Assembly: GCA_002706265.1 (NCBI GenBank)
Contig: PAKU01000036.1
Location: 1 to 64,000, forward strand
DNA from: Polycyclovorans sp.
GTDB lineage: Bacteria > Pseudomonadota > Gammaproteobacteria > Nevskiales > Nevskiaceae
DNA: 64,000 nt
Direction of reading: 5' to 3'
The notes below the pieces were generated by a model, which was not told where the DNA came from, ran no database searches, and was given only the letters and a program-made list of their open reading frames with translations. The position numbers were made by a program, and so were the translations under genes. Each line of letters starts with the position of its first letter. Within the stretch, counting starts at the first letter, position 1. Positions 36,186 through 44,282 of the stretch are shown here, piece by piece.

Positions 36186-36815
36186 ATGCGCACCATTCAG
36201 AAAGGGCCGGAGCCCGTCACCCTGACCCGGCATCGTCAGCAGCCGCACGCGGACTACGACAATTACAGGGATATGGACGGCCTGCGGGCGGCGCTGGTTG
36301 CCGAACAACGGGGCGTGTGCTGCTACTGCCAGTCGCGCATCCGGGCGACGGCGGAGGGCATGAAGGTCGAGCATTGGCAATGCCAAGTACATCACCCGGA
36401 TCGGCAACTGGACTACAGAAATCTGCTTGGTGCATGCCATGGTGGACACGGCCGGCCCAAGCACGAACAGCATTGCGATACGCGCAAGAGCAACAATGCC
36501 CTGTGCTTCAGCGTGTGCGACCCCGCCCACCCCATCGAAAGGCAGATCCGTTTCCTGGGTGACGGCAAGATTTGCGCGGACGATGCCGCCATCGACGATT
36601 GCATCAATGCGGTGCTCAACCTCAATCTGCCGCGCCTAGTGAGCAACCGCAAGGCGGTGCTCGCAGCGTTTCAGCAGCGCCTGAAGGACGGACGCCGTGT
36701 CGACCCGGCACGCGAACTGCTGAAATGGGACGGCACGCAAGGTGGTGAATTGCCTGAGTTCGCGCAGGTGATGGTCTACTGGCTGTGCAAGCGACTGAGG
36801 AGAGCCAGCGTATGA
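36186..36815 (+). CDS. ptuB: Septu-like HNH endonuclease (PtuB type)
   Basis: A 209-residue protein of the TIGR02646-like HNH family. The metal and nuclease motif reads CCYCQSRI, then KVEHWQCQ, DYRNLLGACHGG and QHCDTRKSN, matching the C-x2-C, H and N positions of PtuB. Its ATG directly follows the ptuA stop (TAGATG), so both are co-translated. Its stop overlaps the fic start. It is the likely effector of the Septu-like pair. Confidence 0.82.
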   Translation: MRTIQKGPEPVTLTRHRQQPHADYDNYRDMDGLRAALVAEQRGVCCYCQSRIRATAEGMKVEHWQCQVHHPDRQLDYRNLLGACHGGHGRPKHEQHCDTRKSNNALCFSVCDPAHPIERQIRFLGDGKICADDAAIDDCINAVLNLNLPRLVSNRKAVLAAFQQRLKDGRRVDPARELLKWDGTQGGELPEFAQVMVYWLCKRLRRASV

Positions 36816-37945
36816 AGTTCGAATCCTTCAAGGCCGGCCGCTGGCAGGCACGCTACCAGTACAGAAGCTTCGAGCCGGTGCCGGTCAACCATGCCTGGAC
36901 TTGGGAAGATTCTCAGATCAATGCGCTGCTGGAGCAGGCCACGCGGGCGCTGGGGGAGCTGAACGCGTTTTCGCTGATCGTGCCGGACATCGATCTGTTT
37001 ATTCAGATGCATGTGGTGAAGGAGGCGCAGTCATCGAGCAAGATCGAAGGGACCCAGACCGGCATCGATGAGGCCTTGATGCCGGAAGCGCAGATCCGCC
37101 CGGAAAAGCGCGACGACTGGCGCGAGGTACGTAATTACATTGAGGCGGTCAACACAGCGGTCGCCGAGCTGAACAATCTGCCGCTGTCCAATCGCTTGCT
37201 GAAACAGACCCATGCGATCCTGATGCAGGGCGTGCGCGGAGAGCACAAACTGCCAGGCGAGTTCCGCGCCAGCCAGAACTGGATCGGCGGGTCGAGCCTG
37301 GCCGACGCCGCGTTCATTCCGCCGCACCACGAGGGCGTTTCGGCACTGATGGGCGATCTTGAACTGTTCTGGCACAACGACACCATCGTCGTGCCGCATT
37401 TGATCCGGGTGGCCATCAGCCACTACCAGTTCGAGACGGTCCATCCTTTCCTCGACGGCAACGGACGCATCGGCCGATTGCTGATTCCGCTATATCTGGT
37501 CAGCCATGGTCTGCTGGCCAAGCCGTCGCTGTATCTGTCGGATTTTTTTGAGCGCAACCGCGCCAGCTACTACGACGCGCTGACGCGCGTCCGCACCAGC
37601 AACGATCTGATCCACTGGATTCGCTTCTTCCTCAATGGCGTGGCGCAGACTGCCACCAAGGGACGGGACGTGTTCCGGCAAGTGCTGGCGCTGCGCACCG
37701 AGGTTGAGCAGGCAGCGATGGGCATGGGCAAGCGGGCCGCACTGGCGCGGGAGGCTCTGAACCTGCTTTATCGCCGGCCGGTTATTGAGGCTGGCGATCT
37801 GACCCAGGCCCTTGAGGTGACGACACCGACCGCGAATGCGCTGATCAAGATTTTGATTGACAAAGGTATTCTGGTCGAGACGACGGGTCAGCAGCGCGGG
37901 CGGGTATATGCCTTCGATCGTTACCTAGACCTGTTCGTAAAGTAA
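36812..37945 (+). CDS. Fic-domain AMPylase-like protein
   Basis: A 377-residue Fic protein of the N-terminally inhibited class. The auto-inhibitory motif SSSKIEGT lies near residue 71, and the catalytic HPFLDGNGRIGR near residue 210, with all key residues (H, D/E, G, N, R) present. An N-terminal Fic_N region and a C-terminal winged helix (LTQALEVTTPTANALIKILIDKGIL) complete it. Fic proteins transfer AMP to target proteins or act as toxins. They recur in type I R-M loci, where their role is unclear. The ATG at 36812 overlaps the ptuB stop (ATGA). Confidence 0.92.
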   Translation: MKFESFKAGRWQARYQYRSFEPVPVNHAWTWEDSQINALLEQATRALGELNAFSLIVPDIDLFIQMHVVKEAQSSSKIEGTQTGIDEALMPEAQIRPEKRDDWREVRNYIEAVNTAVAELNNLPLSNRLLKQTHAILMQGVRGEHKLPGEFRASQNWIGGSSLADAAFIPPHHEGVSALMGDLELFWHNDTIVVPHLIRVAISHYQFETVHPFLDGNGRIGRLLIPLYLVSHGLLAKPSLYLSDFFERNRASYYDALTRVRTSNDLIHWIRFFLNGVAQTATKGRDVFRQVLALRTEVEQAAMGMGKRAALAREALNLLYRRPVIEAGDLTQALEVTTPTANALIKILIDKGILVETTGQQRGRVYAFDRYLDLFVK

Positions 37946-37996
37946 AGAAAGCGGCGATTCTTTAACTTAAGTTTCGCGCAAGTAAAGGGGAAAGGG

Positions 37997-40900
37997 ATGA
38001 AGCGAACCTCTGAGGCCGCCTTTGAAACCGTTATCGAATCGGTCTTGCTGGACGCCGGTTATACGAGAATCGACGGTCGGGGTTTCGACCGCGAACGGGC
38101 GATCTTCCCCGATGAGGCGCTGAATTTCATCCGCGCCACGCAGGGCAAGGTGTGGGAGAAGCTGGAGGCGCTGCACGGGGAGCAGACCGGCGCGCGAGTG
38201 CTGGAATCGCTATGCAAGTGGCTGGACGTTCATGGCACGCTGGCCACATTGCGCCACGGCTTCAAGTGTTTCGGCAAAACGCTGCGGATCGCCTTTTTCC
38301 GCCCGGCCCACGGCCTGAACCCGGAGTTGGAGGCGCGCTATCAGGCCAACCGGCTGGGGCTGACCCGGCAGTTGCACTTCAGCCCAAGAACAGAAAAATC
38401 GCTGGACGTGGTGCTGTCGGTCAACGGCATTCCGGTGGTGACGCTGGAACTCAAGAACCCCTTGAGCGGCCAGACGGTGGCGAATGCCATCCACCAGTAC
38501 CGCCACGACCGCGATCCGCGCGAGCCGATCTTCGTGTTCACCAAGCGCGCGCTGGTGCATTTTGCAGTGGATACTGAAGAGGCGCACATGACCACGCGCC
38601 TGGCCGGTTCGTCCACCTACTTTCTGCCCTTCAACCGGGGCATGGATGGCGGCGCGGGCAATCCACCCGACCGAGACGGGCGTAATTACAAGACCGCCTA
38701 CCTGTGGGAGGAAGTCCTGCAACGTGACAGCCTGCTCGACCTGCTGGCTCGCTTTCTGCACCTCGATGTGGAGGAAAAAACCACGGACGACGGCAAGAAG
38801 CTACGCAAGGAAAGCCTGATCTTTCCGCGTTACCACCAGTTGCAGGCGGTGCGCCGGATGGTGGCGGCCGCCGCCAGCGAGGGCGTAGGGCACAACTATC
38901 TGGTGGAGCATTCAGCTGGCAGCGGCAAGAGCAACACCATTGCCTGGCTGGCGCACCGCCTGTCCAGCCTGCACAACGAGCGTGACGAACGGCTGTTCGA
39001 CAGCGTGGTGGTCATCACCGACCGCGTGGTGCTGGACCGCCAGTTGCAGAGCACGATCTACCAGTTCGATCACCGCCAGGGCGTGGTGCAGAAAATCGAC
39101 GAGGACTCGCGCCAGCTCGCCGAGGCACTGGAAGCCGGCGTGCCGATCATCATCACCACGCTGCAGAAGTTCCCGTTCGTGTCCGGGCAACTGGCCAAGC
39201 TGAGCGAGGAGCGCGGCGAAGGCAGCAAGAGCCATCTGCCAACCCGCAAGTACGCGGTGATCATCGACGAGGCCCACAGCTCGCAGTCGGGTGAGACGGC
39301 AACTGAGCTCAAGGGCGTGTTGGGCGGCGCCGAGCTGCGCAAAAAGGCGCAGGAGATGGCCGAGGAAGAAGGCGAAGTCGAGCTGGAGCGCCTGTTCCGC
39401 TCCATGGCCAAGCGCGGCCACCAGCCGAACATGAGCTTCTTTGCCTTCACCGCCACGCCCAAGCACAAGACGCTGGCGATCTTCGGCCGCAATGGCGAAC
39501 CCTTCCACCACTACACGATGCGCCAGGCCATCGAGGAAGGCTTCATCGAGGATGTGCTGAAGAGCTACGTCACCTACAAGACCTATTACAAGCTGATCAA
39601 GAAGGCCGAGGATGACCCCAACGTCGAGCGCAAGAAGGCGGCCAAGGCATTGGCCCGTTTCATGCGCCTGCACCCGCACAACATCGGCCAGAAGACTGAA
39701 GTAATGGTCGAGCACTTCCAGCACTTCACCCGCCACAAGATCGGCGGGCATGCGAAGGCGATGGTGGTCACCGGCTCGCGGCTGGAGGCGGTGCGCTACA
39801 AGCAGGAATTCGACCGCTACATCGCCGAGAAGGGTTATCCGATCAAGAGTCTGGTGGCCTTCTCGGGCACGGTGGAAGACGACAAGGTTCCTGAGAAAAC
39901 CTACACGGAAGTGGAGATGAATGGTGGGGTGAGGGAATCGGGCCTGCCCGACACTTTCGCCAAGCCGGAATTTCGGGTGCTGCTGGTGGCCGAGAAATAC
40001 CAGACCGGCTTCGACCAGCCGCTGCTACACACGATGTACGTGGACAAGCGCCTGGCGGGCATTCAAGCCGTGCAGACGTTATCGCGCCTGAACCGAACTC
40101 ATCCGCTCAAGGACGACACCTTCGTGCTGGATTTCGTGAATGACCCAGCCGAAATCCAGGAGGCCTTCCGCCAGTATTACGAAGGCTCGGTCATGGGCGA
40201 GCAGGTCGATCCGGACAAGCTCTACGAGGTCAAGGCGGAGCTCGATGCCTCGGGCATCTACCTTCAGTCCGAGGTCGTGGAATTCGCGCGGGTGTTCTTC
40301 GCGCCGAAGCGCCGCCAGAGCCCGAGCGATCACAAGGCGATGAACGCCATTCTCGATCAGGCGGTCGCGCGCTTCGTGCAGTTGCAGAACAACGAAGAGG
40401 AAGAAGCCGAACTGTGGCGAGGCAAGGTGCAGGCTTTTCGCAATCTGTATGGCTTCCTGAGCCAGGTGATCCCCTACCAGGACAGTGACCTGGAAAAGCT
40501 GTTCACCTATCTGCGCCACCTCGCGTTGAAGCTGCCTAGGCGCAAGAGCGGGCCGGGCTATCAGTTTGATGAAGAAGTCGAGCTCGATTACTACCGGTTG
40601 CAGAAAATCAGCGAAGGCTCGATCAGCCTGAACGAGGGGTATGCCAAGCCCCTGGACGGCCCGCGCGAGGTCGGCTCCGGCATGGTGCGCGATGATCAGT
40701 TGTCGCTGTCACGCCTGATCGACATCATCAACGAACGCTTCGGCGGCGAGCTCAACGAAGCGGATCAACTGTTCTTCGACCAGATCGCCGAGGCGGCCAG
40801 CCAAAGCGAAGCGCTGCAGAAGGCTGCCGAGGTCAACTCGCTGGACAAATTCCAACTGGTATTCCAGCAGGTGCTGGAATCGCTGTTCATTGAGCGGATG

Positions 40901-41041
40901 GAGCTCAATGAAGAGCTGTTCACCGAATTCATGAGCAAGCCGGACTTGCGAGCTTTGGTCACTAAAGCGCTAGGGAGTCAGATTTATTCCCGCCTTTCGG
41001 CCCAGCAATCGATTAGCAAATCAGCGAAGTCGGCTGTATGA
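37997..41041 (+). CDS. hsdR: Type I restriction-modification endonuclease subunit
   Basis: HsdR is the ATP-driven DNA translocase and nuclease of the R-M complex. The 1014-residue protein has the PD-(E/D)xK nuclease core (D137 in SLDVVLSVNG, E151 and K153 in VTLELKNP), Walker A at about residue 305 (HSAGSGKSN), the DEAH box at about residue 423 (IIDEAHSSQ) and helicase motif VI-like RLNRTHP. A GGGGAAAGGG ribosome site precedes the ATG. Its stop overlaps the start of sbcB (ATGA), so the restored exonuclease gene is coupled to it. Confidence 0.95.
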   Translation: MKRTSEAAFETVIESVLLDAGYTRIDGRGFDRERAIFPDEALNFIRATQGKVWEKLEALHGEQTGARVLESLCKWLDVHGTLATLRHGFKCFGKTLRIAFFRPAHGLNPELEARYQANRLGLTRQLHFSPRTEKSLDVVLSVNGIPVVTLELKNPLSGQTVANAIHQYRHDRDPREPIFVFTKRALVHFAVDTEEAHMTTRLAGSSTYFLPFNRGMDGGAGNPPDRDGRNYKTAYLWEEVLQRDSLLDLLARFLHLDVEEKTTDDGKKLRKESLIFPRYHQLQAVRRMVAAAASEGVGHNYLVEHSAGSGKSNTIAWLAHRLSSLHNERDERLFDSVVVITDRVVLDRQLQSTIYQFDHRQGVVQKIDEDSRQLAEALEAGVPIIITTLQKFPFVSGQLAKLSEERGEGSKSHLPTRKYAVIIDEAHSSQSGETATELKGVLGGAELRKKAQEMAEEEGEVELERLFRSMAKRGHQPNMSFFAFTATPKHKTLAIFGRNGEPFHHYTMRQAIEEGFIEDVLKSYVTYKTYYKLIKKAEDDPNVERKKAAKALARFMRLHPHNIGQKTEVMVEHFQHFTRHKIGGHAKAMVVTGSRLEAVRYKQEFDRYIAEKGYPIKSLVAFSGTVEDDKVPEKTYTEVEMNGGVRESGLPDTFAKPEFRVLLVAEKYQTGFDQPLLHTMYVDKRLAGIQAVQTLSRLNRTHPLKDDTFVLDFVNDPAEIQEAFRQYYEGSVMGEQVDPDKLYEVKAELDASGIYLQSEVVEFARVFFAPKRRQSPSDHKAMNAILDQAVARFVQLQNNEEEEAELWRGKVQAFRNLYGFLSQVIPYQDSDLEKLFTYLRHLALKLPRRKSGPGYQFDEEVELDYYRLQKISEGSISLNEGYAKPLDGPREVGSGMVRDDQLSLSRLIDIINERFGGELNEADQLFFDQIAEAASQSEALQKAAEVNSLDKFQLVFQQVLESLFIERMELNEELFTEFMSKPDLRALVTKALGSQIYSRLSAQQSISKSAKSAV

Positions 41042-42498
41042 CGATAGGCCCATCCCCGCGCTTCCTCTGGCACGACTACGAAACCTTTGGCGCCGATGCC
41101 GCGCGCGACCGCCCCTCACAGTTTGCCGGGGTGTACACCGACGCGGCGTTGAACCCGGTGGGCGCGCCGCTGATGTTTCACTGCCAGCCCACGATCGATG
41201 TGCTGCCGCACCCCGATGCGGTGCTCATCACCGGCATCACGCCGCAGATGGCCGAGCGCGACGGCCTGCCGGAGTATCAGTTTGCCGAGCGCATCCACGA
41301 CGCGTTCAGCGGCCCCGAGGTCTGCGGCGTGGGCTACAACTCGATCCGCTTTGACGACGAGTTCACCCGCCACCTGTTCTGGCGCAATTTCATCGATCCG
41401 TACCGGCGCGAGTGGTTTGGCGGCAACAGCCGCTGGGACCTGATCGACGTGATCCGCCTGTGGCACGCGCTGCGCCCCGCCGGGCTGGAGTGGCCCGTCA
41501 ACGACAAGGGCAGCACCAGCTTCAAGCTGGAACATCTGACGCAGGCCAACGGACTGGTGCACGAGCGCGCCCACGACGCGCTCTCGGACGTGTACGCCAC
41601 CCTGGCCCTGGCACAACGGCTCAAGGCGGCACAGCCGCGCCTGTTCGAGCATGCGTTGAAGCTGCGTGACAAGCGGGTCGCCGCCCAGCTGCTGAGGCTG
41701 GGTGATCCACAGCCGGTGCTGCACGTGTCGCAGCGCATCCCCGCCGCGCTGGGCTGCATCAGCGCGGTGATGCCGCTGGCCGTTCATCCGGTCAACCGCA
41801 ACTGCATCATCAGCTTCGATTTGCGACAGGACCCCTCAGACCTGCTGAGCCTTGATGTGGACGACCTGCACGACCGGCTGTTCACGCCGGCTGCCGAACT
41901 GCCCGAGGGCATCGAACGACTCGCGCTCAAGGGCATTCATCTCAACAAGTCGCCGATGCTGGCGCCGATGAACACGCTCAGCGCCGAGGCCGCCGAACGC
42001 TGGCAACTCGACCTGCCCGCCATTCAGGCGCATCACGCCACCCTGCTGGCCGTGGGCGAGGCCCTGCAACAGAAGGTGCAGGCCATCTTCGTGCAGCCCG
42101 ACTTCGAAGAACAGGACGCCGAGTGCGCGCTCTACGCCGGCTTCGTGAGTGACGCCGATCGCGCCCGCTGTGAGCAACTGCGCAAGGCCGGCCCCGGCGC
42201 GGCGGCGTCCTTCGATGGCGGCTTTGAAGACGCCCGCCTCAACACCCTGCTGCTGCGCTGGCGCGCCCGCCATGCCCTCCACACGCTCAACGAACTGGAA
42301 CACGACGAGTGGACCGAGTTCGTGCGCCGCAAACTCACCGTCGACACCGGGCTGGCCAGCCTGACGCTGGACGCCTATCACCGCCGCATCGAAGACGGCC
42401 TGCGCGTTGAGACCGACCCCACCCGCCTGCGCTGGCTGCTGGACCTGAAGCACTGGCCACGCGACAGCCGGCTCGACGACCTGATCGGCACGGTCTGA
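41038..42498 (+). CDS. sbcB: Exodeoxyribonuclease I (restored, with new N-terminus)
   Basis: SbcB is a 3'-5' single-strand DNA exonuclease of the DEDDh family. The 486-residue protein has motif I in DYETFGAD (D13, E15), GYNSIRFDDEFTRHLF-type motif II, and HDALSDVYATL motif III, and then the SH3-like and helical C-terminal parts. The first seven codons (MTIGPSP) differ from the stranded copy at 28962 (MSTTPQ), because the island supplies a new start. That start overlaps the hsdR stop. All catalytic residues are retained, so ExoI should be active but controlled by the defence operon. Confidence 0.94.
   Translation: MTIGPSPRFLWHDYETFGADAARDRPSQFAGVYTDAALNPVGAPLMFHCQPTIDVLPHPDAVLITGITPQMAERDGLPEYQFAERIHDAFSGPEVCGVGYNSIRFDDEFTRHLFWRNFIDPYRREWFGGNSRWDLIDVIRLWHALRPAGLEWPVNDKGSTSFKLEHLTQANGLVHERAHDALSDVYATLALAQRLKAAQPRLFEHALKLRDKRVAAQLLRLGDPQPVLHVSQRIPAALGCISAVMPLAVHPVNRNCIISFDLRQDPSDLLSLDVDDLHDRLFTPAAELPEGIERLALKGIHLNKSPMLAPMNTLSAEAAERWQLDLPAIQAHHATLLAVGEALQQKVQAIFVQPDFEEQDAECALYAGFVSDADRARCEQLRKAGPGAAASFDGGFEDARLNTLLLRWRARHALHTLNELEHDEWTEFVRRKLTVDTGLASLTLDAYHRRIEDGLRVETDPTRLRWLLDLKHWPRDSRLDDLIGTV
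41059..41097 (+). repeat. Right copy of 39-bp direct repeat flanking the island
   Basis: This copy is identical over 39 bases to 28980-29018 and lies inside the restored sbcB frame. Divergence begins immediately outside the repeat on both sides. Confidence 0.93.
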
Positions 42499-42705
42499 CG
42501 CGCCACCGATCAACGCATCCCGGCGCAGCGCCCGGCAAGGCCGTGCCGCTGCCTGCCACGCACGTGCGCGCCCGGCCTGTTGCGACGATCCACCTGTTGG
42601 GCATCGCGTGCCGGCTACCGCTTGCAACCAGGTTCGGCTGGCGCCTGCGACCGATCCATCACGTGCGACACCGTCGCTGGCGGCGCATTGCCACCCTCAT
42701 TCGTA

Positions 42706-42722
42706 TACGGCAAAATGCCGTA
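42706..42722. promoter_or_regulatory. Palindromic operator of the toxin-antitoxin operon
   Basis: TACGGCA-AAA-TGCCGTA is a perfect inverted repeat of 7-bp arms, 21 bases before the antitoxin ATG. It is followed by TATAAA-like sequence. This is the expected position for autoregulation by the ribbon-helix-helix antitoxin. The remaining 207 bases back to sbcB hold nothing I can identify. Confidence 0.7.
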
Positions 42723-42743
42723 CTTATAAATGAGGACAAAGTC

Positions 42744-43013
42744 ATGTCTACCGCACGTTTCGATCTCAAGTTGGACCCGGACGACAAGGAGACCGTCGCC
42801 AAAGCCGCCGCCCTGATGGGCACGACGATGGCGGGTTTCGTGCGTTCCGCCGCCAAGGAAAAAGCCCAGGCGCTGCTGGATCGCGAGGCCAGAATCACGC
42901 TGACGCGCGGCGACGCCGAGGCGTTCATTGCCGCACTCGATGCCGCCTTCCGCCCCAACGCGGCTCTTGAGCAGGCGCTTTCGCAGGCCAGGCGCCAGGT
43001 ACGGCGTGCTTGA
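42744..43013 (+). CDS. DUF1778-type antitoxin (TacA-like)
   Basis: An 89-residue protein with an N-terminal ribbon-helix-helix (ARFDLKLDPDDKETVAKAAALMGTTMAGFVRSAA) and a C-terminal tail that would wrap the toxin (RGDAEAFIAALDAAFRPN). This is the layout of TacA/AtaR antitoxins, which bind operator DNA and neutralise a GNAT toxin. The ATG at 42744 follows a GAGGACAAA ribosome site. It overlaps the toxin gene by 8 bases. Confidence 0.88.
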   Translation: MSTARFDLKLDPDDKETVAKAAALMGTTMAGFVRSAAKEKAQALLDREARITLTRGDAEAFIAALDAAFRPNAALEQALSQARRQVRRA

Positions 43014-43491
43014 AGAGGTCCCGCTCGATCCGGACGTCCATGATCGCGCAGGTTTCGACTGCGGCGTTGCAGCACTGAACGAGTATCTGCGTCGTTTCGC
43101 CGGACAGCACCGGCGCATGGGCATCAGCGCAACCTATGTGCTGATTGACTCGGATCAGCCCCGCGTTGTGCTGGGCTACTACTCGCTCAGTGCCGCCGAG
43201 GTGGATGTCGCGCGCTTGTCTGATTCGGACCGCAAGAAGCTCCCACGCTTTCCCATCCCCTGTTACCGCATGGGGCGTCTGGCCTGCCGCACGGATCGCC
43301 GAGGCGCCGGCCTGGGACGCCTGCTGGTCGGCTGTGCCGTCGATCGCTGCCTGCAGACGAAAAAGCAGATCCCGGCCTATGCGTTACTTGTCGATGCAAA
43401 GAATGCCAGCGCCAAGGCGTTCTACGAGCACTACGGCTTTACACCGCTTCTCGATCGCGCCATGACCCTGTACCTGCCGCTCGGTCGGTGA
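43006..43491 (+). CDS. GNAT-family acetyltransferase toxin (TacT-like)
   Basis: A 161-residue GNAT protein with FDCGVAALNEYLRRFAGQH near the start, GYYSLSAAEV, the acetyl-CoA binding RRGAGLGRLLV and YEHYGFTPL at the end. These features are shared with TacT/AtaT toxins that acetylate charged tRNAs. I chose the GTG at 43006, which overlaps the antitoxin stop. Longer in-frame starts would lie within the antitoxin gene. The cognate antitoxin precedes it. Confidence 0.87.
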   Translation: MLEEVPLDPDVHDRAGFDCGVAALNEYLRRFAGQHRRMGISATYVLIDSDQPRVVLGYYSLSAAEVDVARLSDSDRKKLPRFPIPCYRMGRLACRTDRRGAGLGRLLVGCAVDRCLQTKKQIPAYALLVDAKNASAKAFYEHYGFTPLLDRAMTLYLPLGR

Positions 43492-43723
43492 CCGCCGGCT
43501 CCGTTGCAAACGGTGGGGCATCGCGGGGGGACTGGACGGCCGAAGACGTTGCATTCCGCAGCCTGAGGGCAGCGGCGGGCCATTGCCGCTCACCGCCGCC
43601 GGCAAATGCCCATCGTCGCAGGGTGCGCATCCGGCGTTCGCGCGTGAATCGAGGCGCCACGCAGACTCCTGTGACGGGCACGCCTGAGGTGACGTTGGGC
43701 ATGGCGCGCGAGTAGCGTCAGTT

Positions 43724-43739
43724 ATTACATTGATGTAAT
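43724..43739. promoter_or_regulatory. MarR operator palindrome
   Basis: ATTACAT-TG-ATGTAAT is a perfect 16-bp palindrome 15 bases before the MarR start codon, of the size and symmetry typical for MarR-family dimers. It likely overlaps the promoter of the marR-efflux operon. The preceding 230 bases of this gap show no gene. Confidence 0.8.
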
Positions 43740-43754
43740 GTCGGCATATCAATC

Positions 43755-44282
43755 ATGAAGACCAAAGACCGCCTACATGCCGTGGACGCCAGCGCCAAGC
43801 GCTGGCTTGAGGGCGTTCCGGAGTTTCCCGCCGAAGACGTGATGTTGATGCGCCTGATTCGCGTCGCCAGCCTGGGCATCACGGCGTTCACCGATCCGGC
43901 GCTCAGGCCAACCGGCCTGACCGAGAGCTCCTTCCACACGCTGGTTGTCGCGATGGCCAGCGGCGACGACGGCACCACGCCCTCGGCACTGTGCGAGCAG
44001 GTGGGCCAGAACCACGCCAACATGACCCGCATTCTCAGCGTGCTCGCGAAAGAGGCGTTGGTACAGATCAGCCCCGACCCGCGGGATGCACGACGGCGGC
44101 GCATCGTGGCCACGGCCGCGGGACACGCGCTGGTGCGCCACTACGCCGGCCGGTTTCAACCCATCGTGCACACCGCCTTCGGCAGCCTCAGTACGGCCGA
44201 AAAGCGGGCGCTGCAAAGCATGCTGCGCCGGCTCATCGGCTCGATGGACACGGCTGAAATCATGGCCGCAGAAGACGCATGA
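43755..44282 (+). CDS. MarR-family transcriptional regulator
   Basis: A 175-residue regulator. The winged helix-turn-helix spans about residues 55-120 with TPSALCEQVGQNHANMTRILSVLAKEALVQISPDPRDARRRRIVAT. It is the first gene of a four-gene efflux operon, and its stop overlaps the next start (ATGA). A perfect palindrome just upstream suggests autorepression that is relieved when a substrate of the pump binds. Confidence 0.9.
   Translation: MKTKDRLHAVDASAKRWLEGVPEFPAEDVMLMRLIRVASLGITAFTDPALRPTGLTESSFHTLVVAMASGDDGTTPSALCEQVGQNHANMTRILSVLAKEALVQISPDPRDARRRRIVATAAGHALVRHYAGRFQPIVHTAFGSLSTAEKRALQSMLRRLIGSMDTAEIMAAEDA

Larger units (their letters stand above)
29019..41097. mobile_element. Defence island inserted in the 5' end of sbcB
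   Basis: About 12.1 kb lies between perfect 39-bp direct repeats. It contains a type I restriction-modification system, an AlbA/ATPase protein, a Septu-like pair and a Fic protein. Precise recombination between the repeats would excise it and rebuild an intact sbcB. No integrase, transposase, tRNA or insertion sequence is present, so the mobilising enzyme must act in trans, must have been lost, or insertion was by homologous recombination. Codons in ptuA and hsdS look less GC-rich than in the flanking housekeeping genes. Confidence 0.85.

Noticed and set aside
34815..36815. Retron with PtuAB effectors.
   Set aside because: No reverse transcriptase or msr-msd-like RNA region is present near the pair.
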